A program made the translations under genes and the position numbers. Shown in pieces: positions 1 through 10,794 of a DNA stretch of 64,000 bases. Location: the NCBI GenBank assembly GCA_021018995.1, contig CM037590.1, positions 80,446,097 through 80,510,096 on the forward strand, read 5' to 3'. The notes beneath the pieces are model-generated. The model saw only the letters and a list, made by a program, of their open reading frames with translations. It did no database searches and was not told where the DNA came from. Source of the DNA: Chloranthus sessilifolius (lineage: Eukaryota; Streptophyta; Magnoliopsida; Chloranthales; Chloranthaceae). Position 1 is the first letter of the stretch; each line of letters opens with the position of its first letter.

Positions 1-1613
1 AGAGAAGTATGGAACAATTCGAACAGAAAAATGCACTACAGAGTCCTTTTCGCAAAGAACCTGTACTTTTCGCAAAGAACCTGAAACTCTGCGAAAAGGA
101 ATAAAACTCCAGGCGTAGCATTCGAAGAGCATCTGAACTGTTCGAAGAGAGGATTGAACTTTGCCAAAAGAAGAAAACATAATTTGAACAGAACTAGAAC
201 ATTGCGAAAAGAGCTTCAGGAGTCACAACACTTTGCGAAAAGGCCCCTAAGCTGTGCGAAGAGGCATTCTGGAGATTCGTAGCTTTAACAAGGGCAATTC
301 AGTAATCTATTGCATGCATCCCAATGCATTTTAAAACCTAGGGACATTTCAGAGGGTTCTAAGCATGAAGTGAAGGAATATTCCACCCCACGTGAGCACC
401 TAGAGAGGGAATAACTTGGCGGGAACTTCTAGAAACTCTAACAAACTTTCAAAATGCATAACAGAATTGATGCCTTTTTCACCTGATTGGCTGAACCAAA
501 TCGAGGAATTCTGATTGGCCAGAACAGATCTGGATCCCCGTGCTCGACTACCATTGGTCAATACAGATCTGAGAACCTCTGATTGGCTGATACACATCTG
601 AGCTGGACCTGGGGAAAGCTGTAAATAGACGAAGCATTTACCCAATTGGGGCATCCAGATTTAGAATTTCATTTCTAATCCCCCATTTCCCAGCCAGACA
701 GCTTGTCTGCAATCCTTGTAATAGCCTACTTTGTACTTGCATTTGAGAGTCAGTGAGATCTTTGTCAGAACTCAAAGGAGAGTTTGCATCCAAGACCGCA
801 AATCCGAGAGCTATTAAGCCGTGCTCAGAATTGTAAGGATGAATTTTAAAAGGTTGTAAACTATGCATTCTCCATTGGACTCATGTCAAGGGTTCCTCTG
901 ATCTCCTCGGACATTAGACTCCTTTAGATTCATTGTTTTGCATGCAATTTCCCTTGATTCATTAATCCTGTGAGAATTAGTGTTTGTAACCTAGTCTCTT
1001 ATAGCATTTGTAGTGATGTTTCTTGTTCTGAATTGAGGATTTGGATTAAAGACTATTGGATGGTTTGTGGCCATTAAAGTGGACAGACCATAGCCATAAG
1101 TGTAAGCCTAATCCTTGAATTAGATTTATCTCTCTTACATCTGTGCTTGTAGCCAGATGAAGATTGGATCACCTCTGTTGAGCTGCAGTTATTCTCATTA
1201 GATTTCAAAGACCAAATCAGATTTAGATATTACTTCTCCATCTTTGTTTCAATCATTCCCCCAACTCGGATCTGGATCATTTAGTTTAAATTTTTCTTTG
1301 TTTTTAGTTAGTTAAACGTGACAAATTCAAACCTCTCATCTTATCAGTTTTCTAGATAGGATAAGAAGCCAGATCTGGTAGCTTAGATCTGGAGGTTTAT
1401 CTTACATTTTAGACAAATTCTCTGTGGACGATCTTTCACTCACTTACTTTTAAAACTTGCTACAATTGGCCCTGATCTTGCAGGCTAATTCTCTTCTAAC
1501 TGTGCTGATATTTCTTTCTTTTTTTTTTATATAGTCTAGAGCCACTGTAATTTAGCAGCTATAAATCTATTTTCAAAACACACATAAATCAAGCACACTA
1601 AGAAGCAACAACA
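1..1613 (+). repeat. Athila-1 5' LTR, 5'-truncated by window edge
   Basis: Base 1 corresponds to 12614 in the 3' LTR, so about 235 bases are missing. The end at 1613 (CAACAACA) is fixed by the matching 3' LTR end at 14215 and by the primer site that follows 6 bases later. It holds the palindrome array (46-265), a damaged TATA box at 620-628 (TGTAAATAG, where the 3' LTR has TATAAATAG) and a stretch of about 16 bases near 1378 that the 3' LTR lacks. The damaged TATA suggests that this copy's genomic promoter is weakened. Confidence 0.95.
46..265 (+). promoter_or_regulatory. Palindrome array in Athila-1 5' LTR U3
   Basis: About ten copies of a short inverted-repeat motif, consensus CTTTTCGCAAAG or its complement CTTTGCGAAAAG, with variants centred on TTCGAA. 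It lies about 350-570 bp upstream of the TATA position. The same motif recurs in the 3' LTR and, notably, upstream of ORF3 (7357-7660). Function unknown. Confidence 0.8.
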
Positions 1614-1619
1614 AGTTTT

Positions 1620-1637
1620 TGGCGCCGTTGCCGGGGA
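1620..1637 (+). promoter_or_regulatory. Primer binding site, tRNA-Asp
   Basis: TGGCGCCGTTGCCGGGGA is complementary to the 3' end of plant tRNA-Asp, the usual Athila primer. It starts 6 bases after the LTR end. This is where minus-strand cDNA synthesis would begin. Confidence 0.95.
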
Positions 1638-1816
1638 ATTTGCTCTAAAATAGGTAGACCTAAGTTTTTACCTTTATTTTTTTATATCATTACTAAACTA
1701 TTCTATTGTTTATACCTGTGCAATTATTCATGTCGAATTTTTGAAGAAGGGAAACTACTTAAAAAGAAATTCTGAAGGTTTGCTATGAATAATCAGATTT
1801 TTTTGTTCTGAGTTGA

Positions 1817-3178
1817 ATGTTTGGTAAGAGGACTCTCAGTCCTGAGATTGTCCCACTGAATTTAGAAGTTGAAAGGCTACTACGAACCAAACAAACAACA
1901 CAGAATTCTGCTACTATGGGTGAAGAACCTCGACTTTTGAGGGATTACTTTGCACCTGGTGCTTATAACTCTCCCTTTTGCATTCAATTTCCTACTGTTG
2001 AAGGAAATTATGAGATCAAGTCATCAACTATCCAAATGCTTCCTTCCTTCCATGGGTTGAGTAAGGAAGACCCATACAAACATGTGGATGAATTCTTGAC
2101 TCTTTGCACCACATTCAACATAGCTGGACTTGGTCCAGAAGCAACCAAGCTTAGGCTCTTTCCTTTTTCATTAAAGGATAAAGCTAGAGCATGGTTATCC
2201 ATGTTAGCACCAAACAATATCACTTCTTGGAATGATTTGCAGTGTCAATTTTTAGCCAAATATTTCCCAATGTCTAAAACAAGCCAATTGAGACAAAGTA
2301 TCATTTCATTCTCCCAAAACTCAACTGAAACTTTCCATGAAGCATGGGAAAGATTTAAGGAACTTTTAAGGCAATGTCCTCATCATCAAATTCCTAGATG
2401 GCAGCTAGTTCAAAGCTTCTATCAAGGAATTGATCAAAAAGGCAAAAATAAGGTGGATGCCTCCTATGGAGGCACTTACTTGCAAAAAACAGTTGAAGAG
2501 GTTTGGGACTTATTTGAAGTGATTGGTGAAAACTCAACTCAGCAGGAATCTCTGTCAAGAGAAATTGAAAATCCTGCTAGGTTGAACAATCACCAACCCA
2601 CCAAAGGGAAGATCTATGAGGTGAATGAGTTGGAAAGAAAGATGGACAATCTAACCACAAAGTTTGATAGATTGATGGACTCACTTAAAAATCCAAATGT
2701 TTCAAGAGTAGAGGAGGCATGTCTGATATGCCAGTCCCCTACTCATTCAATTGACCAATGTCCTGCTGCATCACAGTTCCCAGATTTAATGGTGGAACAA
2801 GCTCATGCTGCTCAATCATTTGGACAGATGCAGTCAAATGAATATCCATGGAGAGCACACCCCAATTTGAGGTGGAACCAAGGGAATTACCAATCCCAAC
2901 AACAGCAACAACCAAAGAATCAAATGCCTTTCAAAACTGCACAGCCTTATCAGCAGAATTTTTATGTCAAACCAAACTTTCAGCAGCCCATTCCACAACA
3001 ACCTGTGCAGCAGTCTGCCCCAGTTCAAACCCCCTCCAGGTTCCTTTCTTTTGAAGATCAAGTCCTAAATTCACTTCAGAATTTAGATTCAGAATCGATC
3101 GTGAACTTTCAGAGCATAAAGAAGATTGAAGAAACATTGGGACAGCTTTCAAATACCTTGGCAAAAAAGAGGAAGTAA
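1817..3178 (+). CDS. gag: Athila-1 Gag (capsid/nucleocapsid), open
   Basis: A 453-residue intact reading frame. Gag builds the cytoplasmic virus-like particle and binds the RNA. Residues about 70-210 carry the retrotransposon gag domain (FHGLSKEDPYKHVDEFL, then LFPFSLKDKARAWL). A canonical CX2CX4HX4C zinc knuckle (CLICQSPTHSIDQC) lies near residue 300. The tail is rich in Gln, Asn and Pro, and a Leu-rich heptad stretch ends the frame. The ATG at 1817 is the first long-frame start after the primer site. It ends in TAA; the continuation toward protease is in another frame (from about 3179), so Gag and Pol are no longer in one frame here, probably through a small indel. Confidence 0.92.
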   Translation: MFGKRTLSPEIVPLNLEVERLLRTKQTTQNSATMGEEPRLLRDYFAPGAYNSPFCIQFPTVEGNYEIKSSTIQMLPSFHGLSKEDPYKHVDEFLTLCTTFNIAGLGPEATKLRLFPFSLKDKARAWLSMLAPNNITSWNDLQCQFLAKYFPMSKTSQLRQSIISFSQNSTETFHEAWERFKELLRQCPHHQIPRWQLVQSFYQGIDQKGKNKVDASYGGTYLQKTVEEVWDLFEVIGENSTQQESLSREIENPARLNNHQPTKGKIYEVNELERKMDNLTTKFDRLMDSLKNPNVSRVEEACLICQSPTHSIDQCPAASQFPDLMVEQAHAAQSFGQMQSNEYPWRAHPNLRWNQGNYQSQQQQQPKNQMPFKTAQPYQQNFYVKPNFQQPIPQQPVQQSAPVQTPSRFLSFEDQVLNSLQNLDSESIVNFQSIKKIEETLGQLSNTLAKKRK

Positions 3179-4110
3179 AGTTATCCAGCCAACCTTTGAA
3201 CAATCCCAAAGGACAGTTCATGGTTGGAGAAGCTTCTAATTCACATGAAGAAGTAAAAACTGTCACCACTTTGAGAAGTGGAAAAATGATAGATAACAAA
3301 GTGGGTACTGAAGAAGAAAGAAATGAGGAAGAGGATAAAGATATGCAGCAAGAGCAGCATAGTGATAGCAGTGGGGTTGCTGATGTACCTCAGAAAAACC
3401 AAAAAAATGAAAAATAGAAAAGTAAAAAAATTTCTGAAAATACTTCTAAAGCTGTAGATGAAAGATTAGTTCCTCATTTACCATTTCCTCATGCAATGAA
3501 ATCTGTATCCCCTTTTGATAAAGGGAACACAAAAATAGATGACATGATGGAGACTTTCAAGCAAGTCAAGATAAATTTACCTTTGCTTGAGGCAATCAAA
3601 CAAATTCTAGCATATGCAAAATTTTTGAAAGATGTTTGCACTCACAAAAGACAGTCTAGGATACAGTTGTCCAAGAAGGTCTTTGCTGTGGAAAGAATTA
3701 ATCAGGTGTTATCCATTGCTACACCTCCTAAACTTCAAGATCCTGGAATCCCTACAATCCCTTGCATTATTGGGGAACACACCATTGAAAATGCTTTATT
3801 AGATCTGGGTGCTAGTGTCAACCTACTTCCATATTCTGTATATGAGAAACTAGGTTTGGGAGAATTAAAACCCACTCATGTGGTGTTACAACTAGCAGAC
3901 AGATCTGAAAGAAAGCCAGTAGGAATGATTGAAGATGTATTGGTGGGAGTAGATAAATTCTTCTATCCTGCTGATTTTCTAGTTTTGGATATGGAACCAA
4001 CCAAAAGCAAAACTTCCATCCCTGTCATTTTGGGAAGACCATTCTCACAGCTGACAAATGCTTACATTCAATGCAGTCCTGTATTATGGAAATCTCATTT
4101 GGAAACATGA
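3179..4110 (+). pseudogene. pro: Athila-1 gag-pol linker and aspartic protease
   Basis: The frame continues from the Gag end through a charged linker (acidic Glu/Asp-rich, 3290-3410), one TAG at 3415-3417, then the retropepsin. Protease matures Gag-Pol. The catalytic loop reads LLDLGASVNLLP (around 3800-3835), the Athila form of D-T/S-G-A, and the second conserved block VILGRPF lies near 4025-4045. The frame ends in TGA at 4108-4110 shortly after the domain. Between 4111 and 4300 the frame is lost and only short fragments of Athila sequence can be followed. Key residues are present, but the protein cannot be made as one piece. Confidence 0.88.
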
Positions 4111-4274
4111 AGGTAAAATAAAATGTTTATAATGCAGTCACACCTCAATTCACTCAAGAATGTTTTCATGTTGATCTATTGGGTCAACTTGTGGAAGGCA
4201 CTTTGCAACAATTTCTAGGTGAAGACTTCACCAGATGTTAAAGATGCTTGGGGATATGCTGAAATAGAAGCAAG

Positions 4275-5640
4275 TTGTATCTCAAATTAGGAAATAAATG
4301 TTGTGCAAGGAACTCTTAATCAATCGCAAGTTTCTCTTCTTGGAAACTGCTACTCTCCCCTTCCACAAACGTCTAAGGTACCTTTGTTACCTTCTATTCT
4401 CAATTTAGAACAATTTAGAACTAAAGCATTTGAGTATGTGTTCTTAGGTAATCATAAATCATTGCACATTATTTCTTCCTCTCTCACAAAGGAGCAAGAG
4501 GAAGAGTCATTGATAGTCTTGAAAGAACATAAAGGGCAATTGGTCGGACTATTGGATTTAGGAGGAATCACCAAATTGCTTGCATGCACAAAATCCACTT
4601 GGAAGAAGATGCAAAGCTTTCTAGGGAAATGCAAAGGAGGTTGAACCCTCATATGCAAGAAGTGGTCATGAAAGAAGTTGTTAAGTTGTTGGATGCAGGG
4701 GTCATTTACCCCATTTCAGATTCAGCTTAGGTGGCACCTACACAGGTGGTACCTAAGAAATCTGGAATCACTGTTGTAACCTCAGATTCTGGTGAGCTTA
4801 TGTCAACCAGACAAACAACTGGATGGAGAGTCTGTATTGATTACAAAAAATTAAATGCAATGACTAGAAAAGACCATTTCCCCCTCCCATTCATTGATCA
4901 GATCTTAGATAAGCTAGCAGGAAAAGCTTATTACTGTTTTCTTGATGGTTACTCTGGTTACAACCAGATTCCTGTGTACCGACAAGATCAGGAAAAGAAC
5001 ACATTCACTTGCCCTTTTGGCACTTTTGCCTATAGGAGAATGCCTTTTGGTCTTTGTAATGCTCCTGCTACCTTCCAAAGATGCATGTATGCCATTTTTT
5101 TTGATATGATTGACCAATTTATGGAGATTTTTATGGATGATTTTTCAATCTATGGTGAAAGTTTTTCCCAGTGTTTACACCATCTCAAATTGGTACTACA
5201 AAGATGTGAAGAAACCAATCTGGTTTTGAGCTGGGAAAAGAGCCATTTCATGGTCACCCAGGGCATTGTCCTTGGCCATGTTGTTTCCCACAAGGGCATT
5301 GAGGTGGACAAAGCAAAAATTGAGTTAATTGCACATTTACCACCTCCCAAAACTGTTAAACAAATCAGAAGTTTCCTAGGACATGCTGGATTTTACAGAA
5401 GGTTCATCAAGGACTTCAGTAAAATAACCAAACCTCTTTGTCATTTGTTGTGCCAAGATGTCCCTTTTGTTTTCAATAATGAATGCATGAAGGCTTTTGA
5501 ATTCCTAAAGAACTGTTTGATTTCAGCTCCAATATTGCAGTCTCCAGATTATTCATTACCTTTTGAACTGATGTGTGATGCATCAGATTATGCTTTGGGA
5601 GTCATTCCTTGGATAGAGAAAAGATAAGCCTCATGTCATA
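4275..5640 (+). pseudogene. RT: Athila-1 reverse transcriptase
   Basis: Ty3/gypsy reverse transcriptase, which copies the element RNA into DNA. Athila-type sequence runs from about 4300 (KSLHIISSSLTKEQEEE), changes frame near 4640, meets a TAG at 4728-4730 (where the family has Trp), then stays open to 5627. Visible blocks: GWRVCIDYKKLNAMTRKDHFPLPF, written here by ends only (GWRVCIDY at about 4823, DHFPLPF at about 4872), CFLDGYSGYNQI, FTCPFGTFAYRRMPFGLCN and the catalytic FMDD (5132-5143, aspartates intact). Near 5600-5645 two small frame changes and a TAG break the link to RNase H. Confidence 0.92.
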
Positions 5641-7288
5641 GCTTATGCCGAGATCAATGATTGATGCACAGCTCAATTACACAACAACTGAGAAGGAGCT
5701 GCTGGCAATTGTTTTTGCTTTAGAGAAATTCAGGTCATATGTCTTGGGTTCACAAATAATGGTGTTCACTGGCCACTCTGCTTTGAAATACGTTCTTTCT
5801 AAGAAGGACACTAAACCAAGATTAATCAGGTGGATTCTCCTATTACAGGAATTTGATCTACAGATTAAAGATAAAAAGGGGGTGGAAAATGTGGTGGCTG
5901 ATCACCTCTCCAGAATTTTAACTGCTGAGATTGATAGGTTGCCTATCAATGAATCTTTCCCTGATGAGCAACTTTTTGCCATTAGTGTACACACTCCTTG
6001 GTTTGCAAATATAGTCAACTTTTTGGCTACTGGAAGAATTCCTCGACATTGGAATAGAATGGATAAAGATCTTTTCTTCTCAAAGGTTAACCACTTCATC
6101 TGGGAGGATCCTTATCTGTTTAAGAGTTGTGCATATCAAATAATAAGGAAATGTGTCCCTGACCAAGAATTTCATAGAATACTTTCTATGTGTTATGAAC
6201 AGGCCTGTGGAGGTCATTTTAGTGGGAACAAAACTGTTGCAAAAGTTTTGCAGTGTGGATATTATTGGCCTACACTTTTCAAGGATGCCCTGCAGCATTG
6301 TAAGTCCTGCCAGAACTGTCAGAAATTAGGCAGCATTTCCAAGAGAAACTCAATGCCTTTACAGCCTATTTTGATAGTAGAATTGTTTGATGTTTGGGGG
6401 ATAGACTTCATAGGTCCCTTCCCTCCTTCCAATGGGAATAACTTCATTTTAGTAGCTGTGGATTATGTATCCAAATAGATTAAAGCCACAACTACTAAAA
6501 CAAATGATCACAAAGTGGTTCTGAAATTTCTTAAGAATCACATTTTTTCCAGGTTTGGTTTTCCCAGAGCCATTATCAGTGATGGGGGAAGCCATTTTTG
6601 TAATAGACATTTTGAAACTTTGTTGAAGAAATACTCTGTGACTCATAGAGTAGCCACTCCATATCATCCACAAACTAGTGGACAAGTGGAGATTTCCAAT
6701 AGAGAAATCAAACATATTTTGGAAAAGACTGTGAAGAAGGACAGAAAGGATTGGTCCTTTAAGCTGAATGATGCATTGTGGGCGTATAGGACAGCCTATA
6801 AAATCCCAATTGGTATGTCCCCATTTAGGTTGGTCTATGGCAAAGCATGCCATTTACCGGTAGAGTTAGAATATAAAGCTTTTTGGGTCATTAAAACATT
6901 GAACATGGATCTGACTACTACTGGTAATCACAAGAAACTGCAACTTGATGAGTTAGAAGAACTGCGAATGGATGCATACACAAATTCAAGATTGTATAAA
7001 GAGAAAGTCAAAACTTTTCATGATAAAAATTTATTGAGAAAAGAGTTCACAGCTGGTTCTAAGGTATGGTTATTTAACTCAAAGCTCAAGTTTTTCCCAG
7101 GAAAACTGAGATCCAGATGGGAAGGGCCATACACTGTCATTCAGGCAGCCCCTTCGGGAGCTGTTGGCATCCTTGATCCAAGTAATGGAAGAATCATAAA
7201 GGTAAATGGTCAGAGGCTCAAACCATGCATTGAAAATATCCAGGAGCCTGTGCTGCCCATCTATCATCACGAATCTCCAAAAATCTGA
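5641..7288 (+). pseudogene. RH-IN: Athila-1 RNase H and integrase
   Basis: RNase H removes the RNA template; integrase inserts the cDNA. RNase H (5645-5920) has TEKELLAIVFALEKFRSY and ends in the Athila signature VADHLSRI. A conserved Asp appears as Gly (FTGHSALKY, family usually TDHSALKY). The integrase zinc domain (about 6170-6330) keeps the CKSCQNC cysteines but its first His is Tyr. The catalytic core has Asp in GIDFIGPF (6400), Asp in ISDGGSHF (6575) and Glu in GQVEISNRE (6688), so D-D-E is complete. A TAG at 6476-6478 replaces the Trp of the usual VSKW. The C-terminal domain ends RWEGPYTV...GQRLKPC, stop at 7286-7288. Confidence 0.93.
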
Positions 7289-7356
7289 TGGTAGAAAACT
7301 GTACATTATGTTTGTATATCATAGTTTTTGCTTATTTTCTCTGTTTCTGCTTTTAT

Positions 7357-7680
7357 CTCTTTTCGCATAGTTTAAACATGCTCAAAGTTAAGTCGCAAAG
7401 TAATAATTCTCTTTTCGCAAAGTCCAATTTACTTTTCGAATAGACTCTGGATCTGTGAGGAACTGCTCGAAAGCAAGAATTTGCTTTTCGAATAGTTGGT
7501 GCTGAAGCCATTTTCTTTTCGAAAAGATAGTTCTGAAGCTAATTCCTTTGCGAAATAATGTTTCTGAAGCTGTTAACTTGTCGAATGGTACTGATGCCAT
7601 TCACAATTGTAAAAAGGTCTCTTTTGGAACTTTTCGAAAACTTAAAGGCACTTTGCGATATTAACTTTGAGTATATTTAA
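7357..7680 (+). promoter_or_regulatory. Internal promoter of ORF3: palindrome array plus TATA box
   Basis: Between the integrase stop and ORF3 there are about a dozen copies of the same CTTTTCGCAAAG-type palindrome seen in the LTR U3 (for example 7357, 7414, 7430, 7484, 7512, 7546, 7628, 7650), followed directly by GTATATTTAAA at 7671-7681. The order array, then TATA, then leader, then ATG copies the order in the LTR. I infer a second promoter that shares regulation with the LTR. The rest of 7289-7984 is non-coding leader. Confidence 0.75.
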
Positions 7681-7984
7681 ACCCTTTCGACAGTGGGGTT
7701 TCATTTCAAACTCTCTCTGCAGAGCGACTCTTTCCACTGAAACCCTACTTCGTTCTTTCCTTGCACGATTTAAGAAGCTTACTACACTTTTGTCTCTGTT
7801 GTTCGATCATTTGCGTTTGCAGAGAAGGATTTCAGCTTTTAATCTGGGGGATTTCTGCAAGCAAACAACTCGTTCAAACATAAACCCTAGATCTCGGTAT
7901 TTCTCTGCCCATTCTCTCTGGTTAGCATTTAGTAATTTGATTCTGTGTCAGCATCTATTTTGGGCATTTTTACATCAATCTAGA

Positions 7985-10555
7985 ATGGGAAAAGCGAGAA
8001 ATCATTGGTCGCTATGTTCCCCACATCCTCTGCTAAGAAAGTGAGCAAATCGACCCCAAAAGCAAAAGGAAAAGCCAAAACTTTAGCTAAACGGAAACTA
8101 TCTATGGATAAAGCAGATAGGGTGGAGAAAGGAAAGAAAATTAGACATGAGGAACCCATCCCTGCTGCTACTAGCCCTGAGCCTGAGCTTCCTCCTCTGC
8201 CCATTCATTTGGTCTTACCTAACCCCTTCATTGAAGCTCAGAAACTAATACAGTGATGGTGGGCGAACCTTTTTCCGACACCAAACCAGATTGCTTACCA
8301 TCCTTAAGATACATTAGAGAGGCTTCACTAAGCAATATCCTTACCCCCTTGCCAGAGAAAATTTACCCAAGAATGGTGAAGTTATGGTACCAAAACCTAA
8401 TCAAGGTCACTGAAAGAGATGTTGATGTCCCTACCCTAGTCATTTTCATTGATGATTACGATCTTACTGTGACATTTGAAGACATAGGGAATGCTTTAGG
8501 GATACCATTCCAATTTGATCCCTCTGGTCCTTTGGCTGCTCGAAGCTTGACCTCCTTTAGAGAGATGGCTGCACATTTAACCCAGGGTATTATGGGCACT
8601 GGGTAGTCCATCATGAGAAGAGACCTTGCCCCCCAATTTCTATTAATGGATTCAATTTTAAGGGGAAGCTTCTATGTCACTGGGCACAGCCAAGAGAGGA
8701 GAACACCAATTTTAGAGGCCCTCTTTCATTTCTCCAAGGGGCAGTTTTTCAATGCCCCTATGCTAATTTTTGAAGCCATGTCTGACATTAGTGCCAAGTT
8801 GAAAAAGGAGCAGAAGCTAGCTGGCCTACCATTTGGTAGATTGATCACAGCCCTCCTCAGAGCCAAATTTGACATTGATAGTGAGGAGCCATTTGAAGTC
8901 ATTACCCCTCACAATTTTGGGAAAAAGGCTTGGACTACAAGCTAGGCTATGCTAAGAAGGATGAGAGAGGCAGGTGAACCTGCACATGCCCCTGCTGCTG
9001 CACCTAAACCTGCAGCTGTGAGTGAACCTATCCCTGTAGCTGTGAGTGAGCCAGAACCCATCCCTACAGATGAGCCTGCACCTGAACCCATCACTGCAAC
9101 TGAAAGAGAGACTGCACCTGAGCCTGCCCCTTCAATTTTGCCAAATCCAATTTTGTCAGAATCAACTTTGCCAGATCCAGTTTTGCCAACTCACATGGTG
9201 ACCACTCTTATTACCACTTCTTGAACCAACTCACTTCGTCCTGTGGTGACCAGCTCCTTAGCTGCACCCATTGTTGATAAAAATCCCCTTCCTTTGGTGA
9301 CCAGCTCTTCAACTGCACCTACTCTGGAGGACGTTGGCCTTGCACCCTACTCCCCTACTCCAGCCCCCGGCATTTCACCTATCCCATTGTCCCATCTCCC
9401 ACACCCTCCATCATTCCAATTGTGGATTCCCCCTCTACACCAACCACTCCAACCATTCTCACACCACCAATTTCGCCCTCCAATGCCCAAGTTTTAGAGG
9501 AGTTAGCTGCAGATTTTATTGCCGCAACTCCCTGCACTCCTCTGCTCCAAAGCCCCTCACCTTCCCCTGCCCATTCAGCCCACACACCTGAGGTCTCCCA
9601 TACACCAACCTCGCCTTCACTACAAGAGGCCTACTCTTCCTTAATGGGTTCTATTTTTTGAATCCACGGAACTTGAACCTACCCCTATACCGCTCCTCAT
9701 CACTTCACTCACTTCCCTACCTCTCCTTTACGCCCATTGCACCTCCACCCTCCACATCAGTTGTCCCACCATGCCATGCCCACCTCTCCCACACCATCCA
9801 TTTCCCAAATTCTTACCTACCTCAAATCCATCCAAGCCCAACTCCAAATCAACACAGACAACCAGTCTGTAACCAATGAACTGCTCCAAACCTTAGCTTC
9901 CACATCCCAAACAACCACCATTACCCCTGTACCTATTGTTGATTCCCAGGCCACCCAAACTGACCCAGAGATATTATTGGTTGATCTGACCACCCCCACC
10001 ACTACTGCCCATGCAACGCTAATCAACTCAAGTCCCTTGGTTGCATCCCCTCCACCACTCCCCATTTTCTCTGAGCAAGCCACTCAGACAGACCCTGCTG
10101 TCAACCTTCTAGACACTTCTTCCCCCCCTCCCACAGCTGGGACACCTTTGGTCCCCTACCATTCCATTCCCCTCCCCCGATACGCCACCCTCATCAAAGC
10201 CATGGAAGATAATCCCTATATCCACAGAGATGTTCAAAAGGGGCTAGCTGATTTACAAGCTTACATCCGTACCCCTTATGAAAACCAGATTCGAAAGTTG
10301 GAGATCTTTATGAAATTTGAAAGAGAGAAAATGAAGGACCTGATGGGTCAAACACAGCTGGTGAGGACTGAGCAACACAAGGTGTCCATGTTGCAAGCCC
10401 AACTTGACCAAGAAAAATTGAAGACCACTAGCCTTAGCAAATACCTTGGCTTCACCAAAAAGATCAAATCTGAGGAGTATACTGATCTACAAAAAACCAT
10501 TCCGGAGAAAGCTCAATCAAGTTCAGACTCCAACACTGACTCTAGCTCTGATTAA
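7985..10555 (+). pseudogene. Athila-1 ORF3 (env-position, proline-rich nuclear-type protein)
   Basis: Accessory protein of Athila elements in the place of a retroviral envelope. Starts are possible at 7985 or 8014 (MFPTSSAKKV). Order: Lys/Ala-rich basic N-terminus with KGKAK and KKIRHE, nuclear-signal-like; a folded domain (8253-8945) of the kind annotated as 'putative plant transposon protein' (EKIYPRMVKLWYQNL, FEDIGNALGIPF); a long Pro/Ser/Thr low-complexity region (8950-10140); and a C-terminal helical part (10150-10555) with the block AMEDNPYIHRDVQKGL and a Ser/Asp tail. Stops at 8254, 8604, 8943 and 9222 and frame changes near 8250 and 9420-9740 make it a pseudogene. No signal peptide or membrane segment is seen, so an envelope role is not supported. 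Its own promoter lies upstream. Confidence 0.85.
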
Positions 10556-10780
10556 GCGGTGACTCGATTGAGCCACTTGAACCAACCTATGATACAGATT
10601 TTGACCCCAGTTATTAGCTCTCATTGTACTTTTTGTGTTATAAAGTTGTAATAGAAAATCCTGTTTTGTGTATACTACTATGCATTTCTGTTTGTCTTCT
10701 TGCCATCATTACTTTTGTTATTTTCTTTCTTGCATATATTTATCCTCTGTTTTGGACCAGTATGGACCCTGCTACCCTTT

Positions 10781-10794
10781 GGTTTGGGGGTGTG
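10781..10794 (+). promoter_or_regulatory. Internal polypurine-tract-like site
   Basis: GGTTTGGGGGTGTG, nearly the sequence that precedes Athila LTRs (compare 35391-35403). It sits 1.6 kb before the true 3' LTR, just after ORF3. The same site occurs at the same place in Athila-2 (33731) and Athila-M (59850 down to 59837). It may be a second plus-strand primer or a relic; function inferred. Confidence 0.6.

Noticed and set aside
7985-10555. Envelope glycoprotein in Athila-1
   Set aside because: No signal peptide, membrane segment or cysteine pattern; basic and proline-rich instead. Called ORF3 by position.
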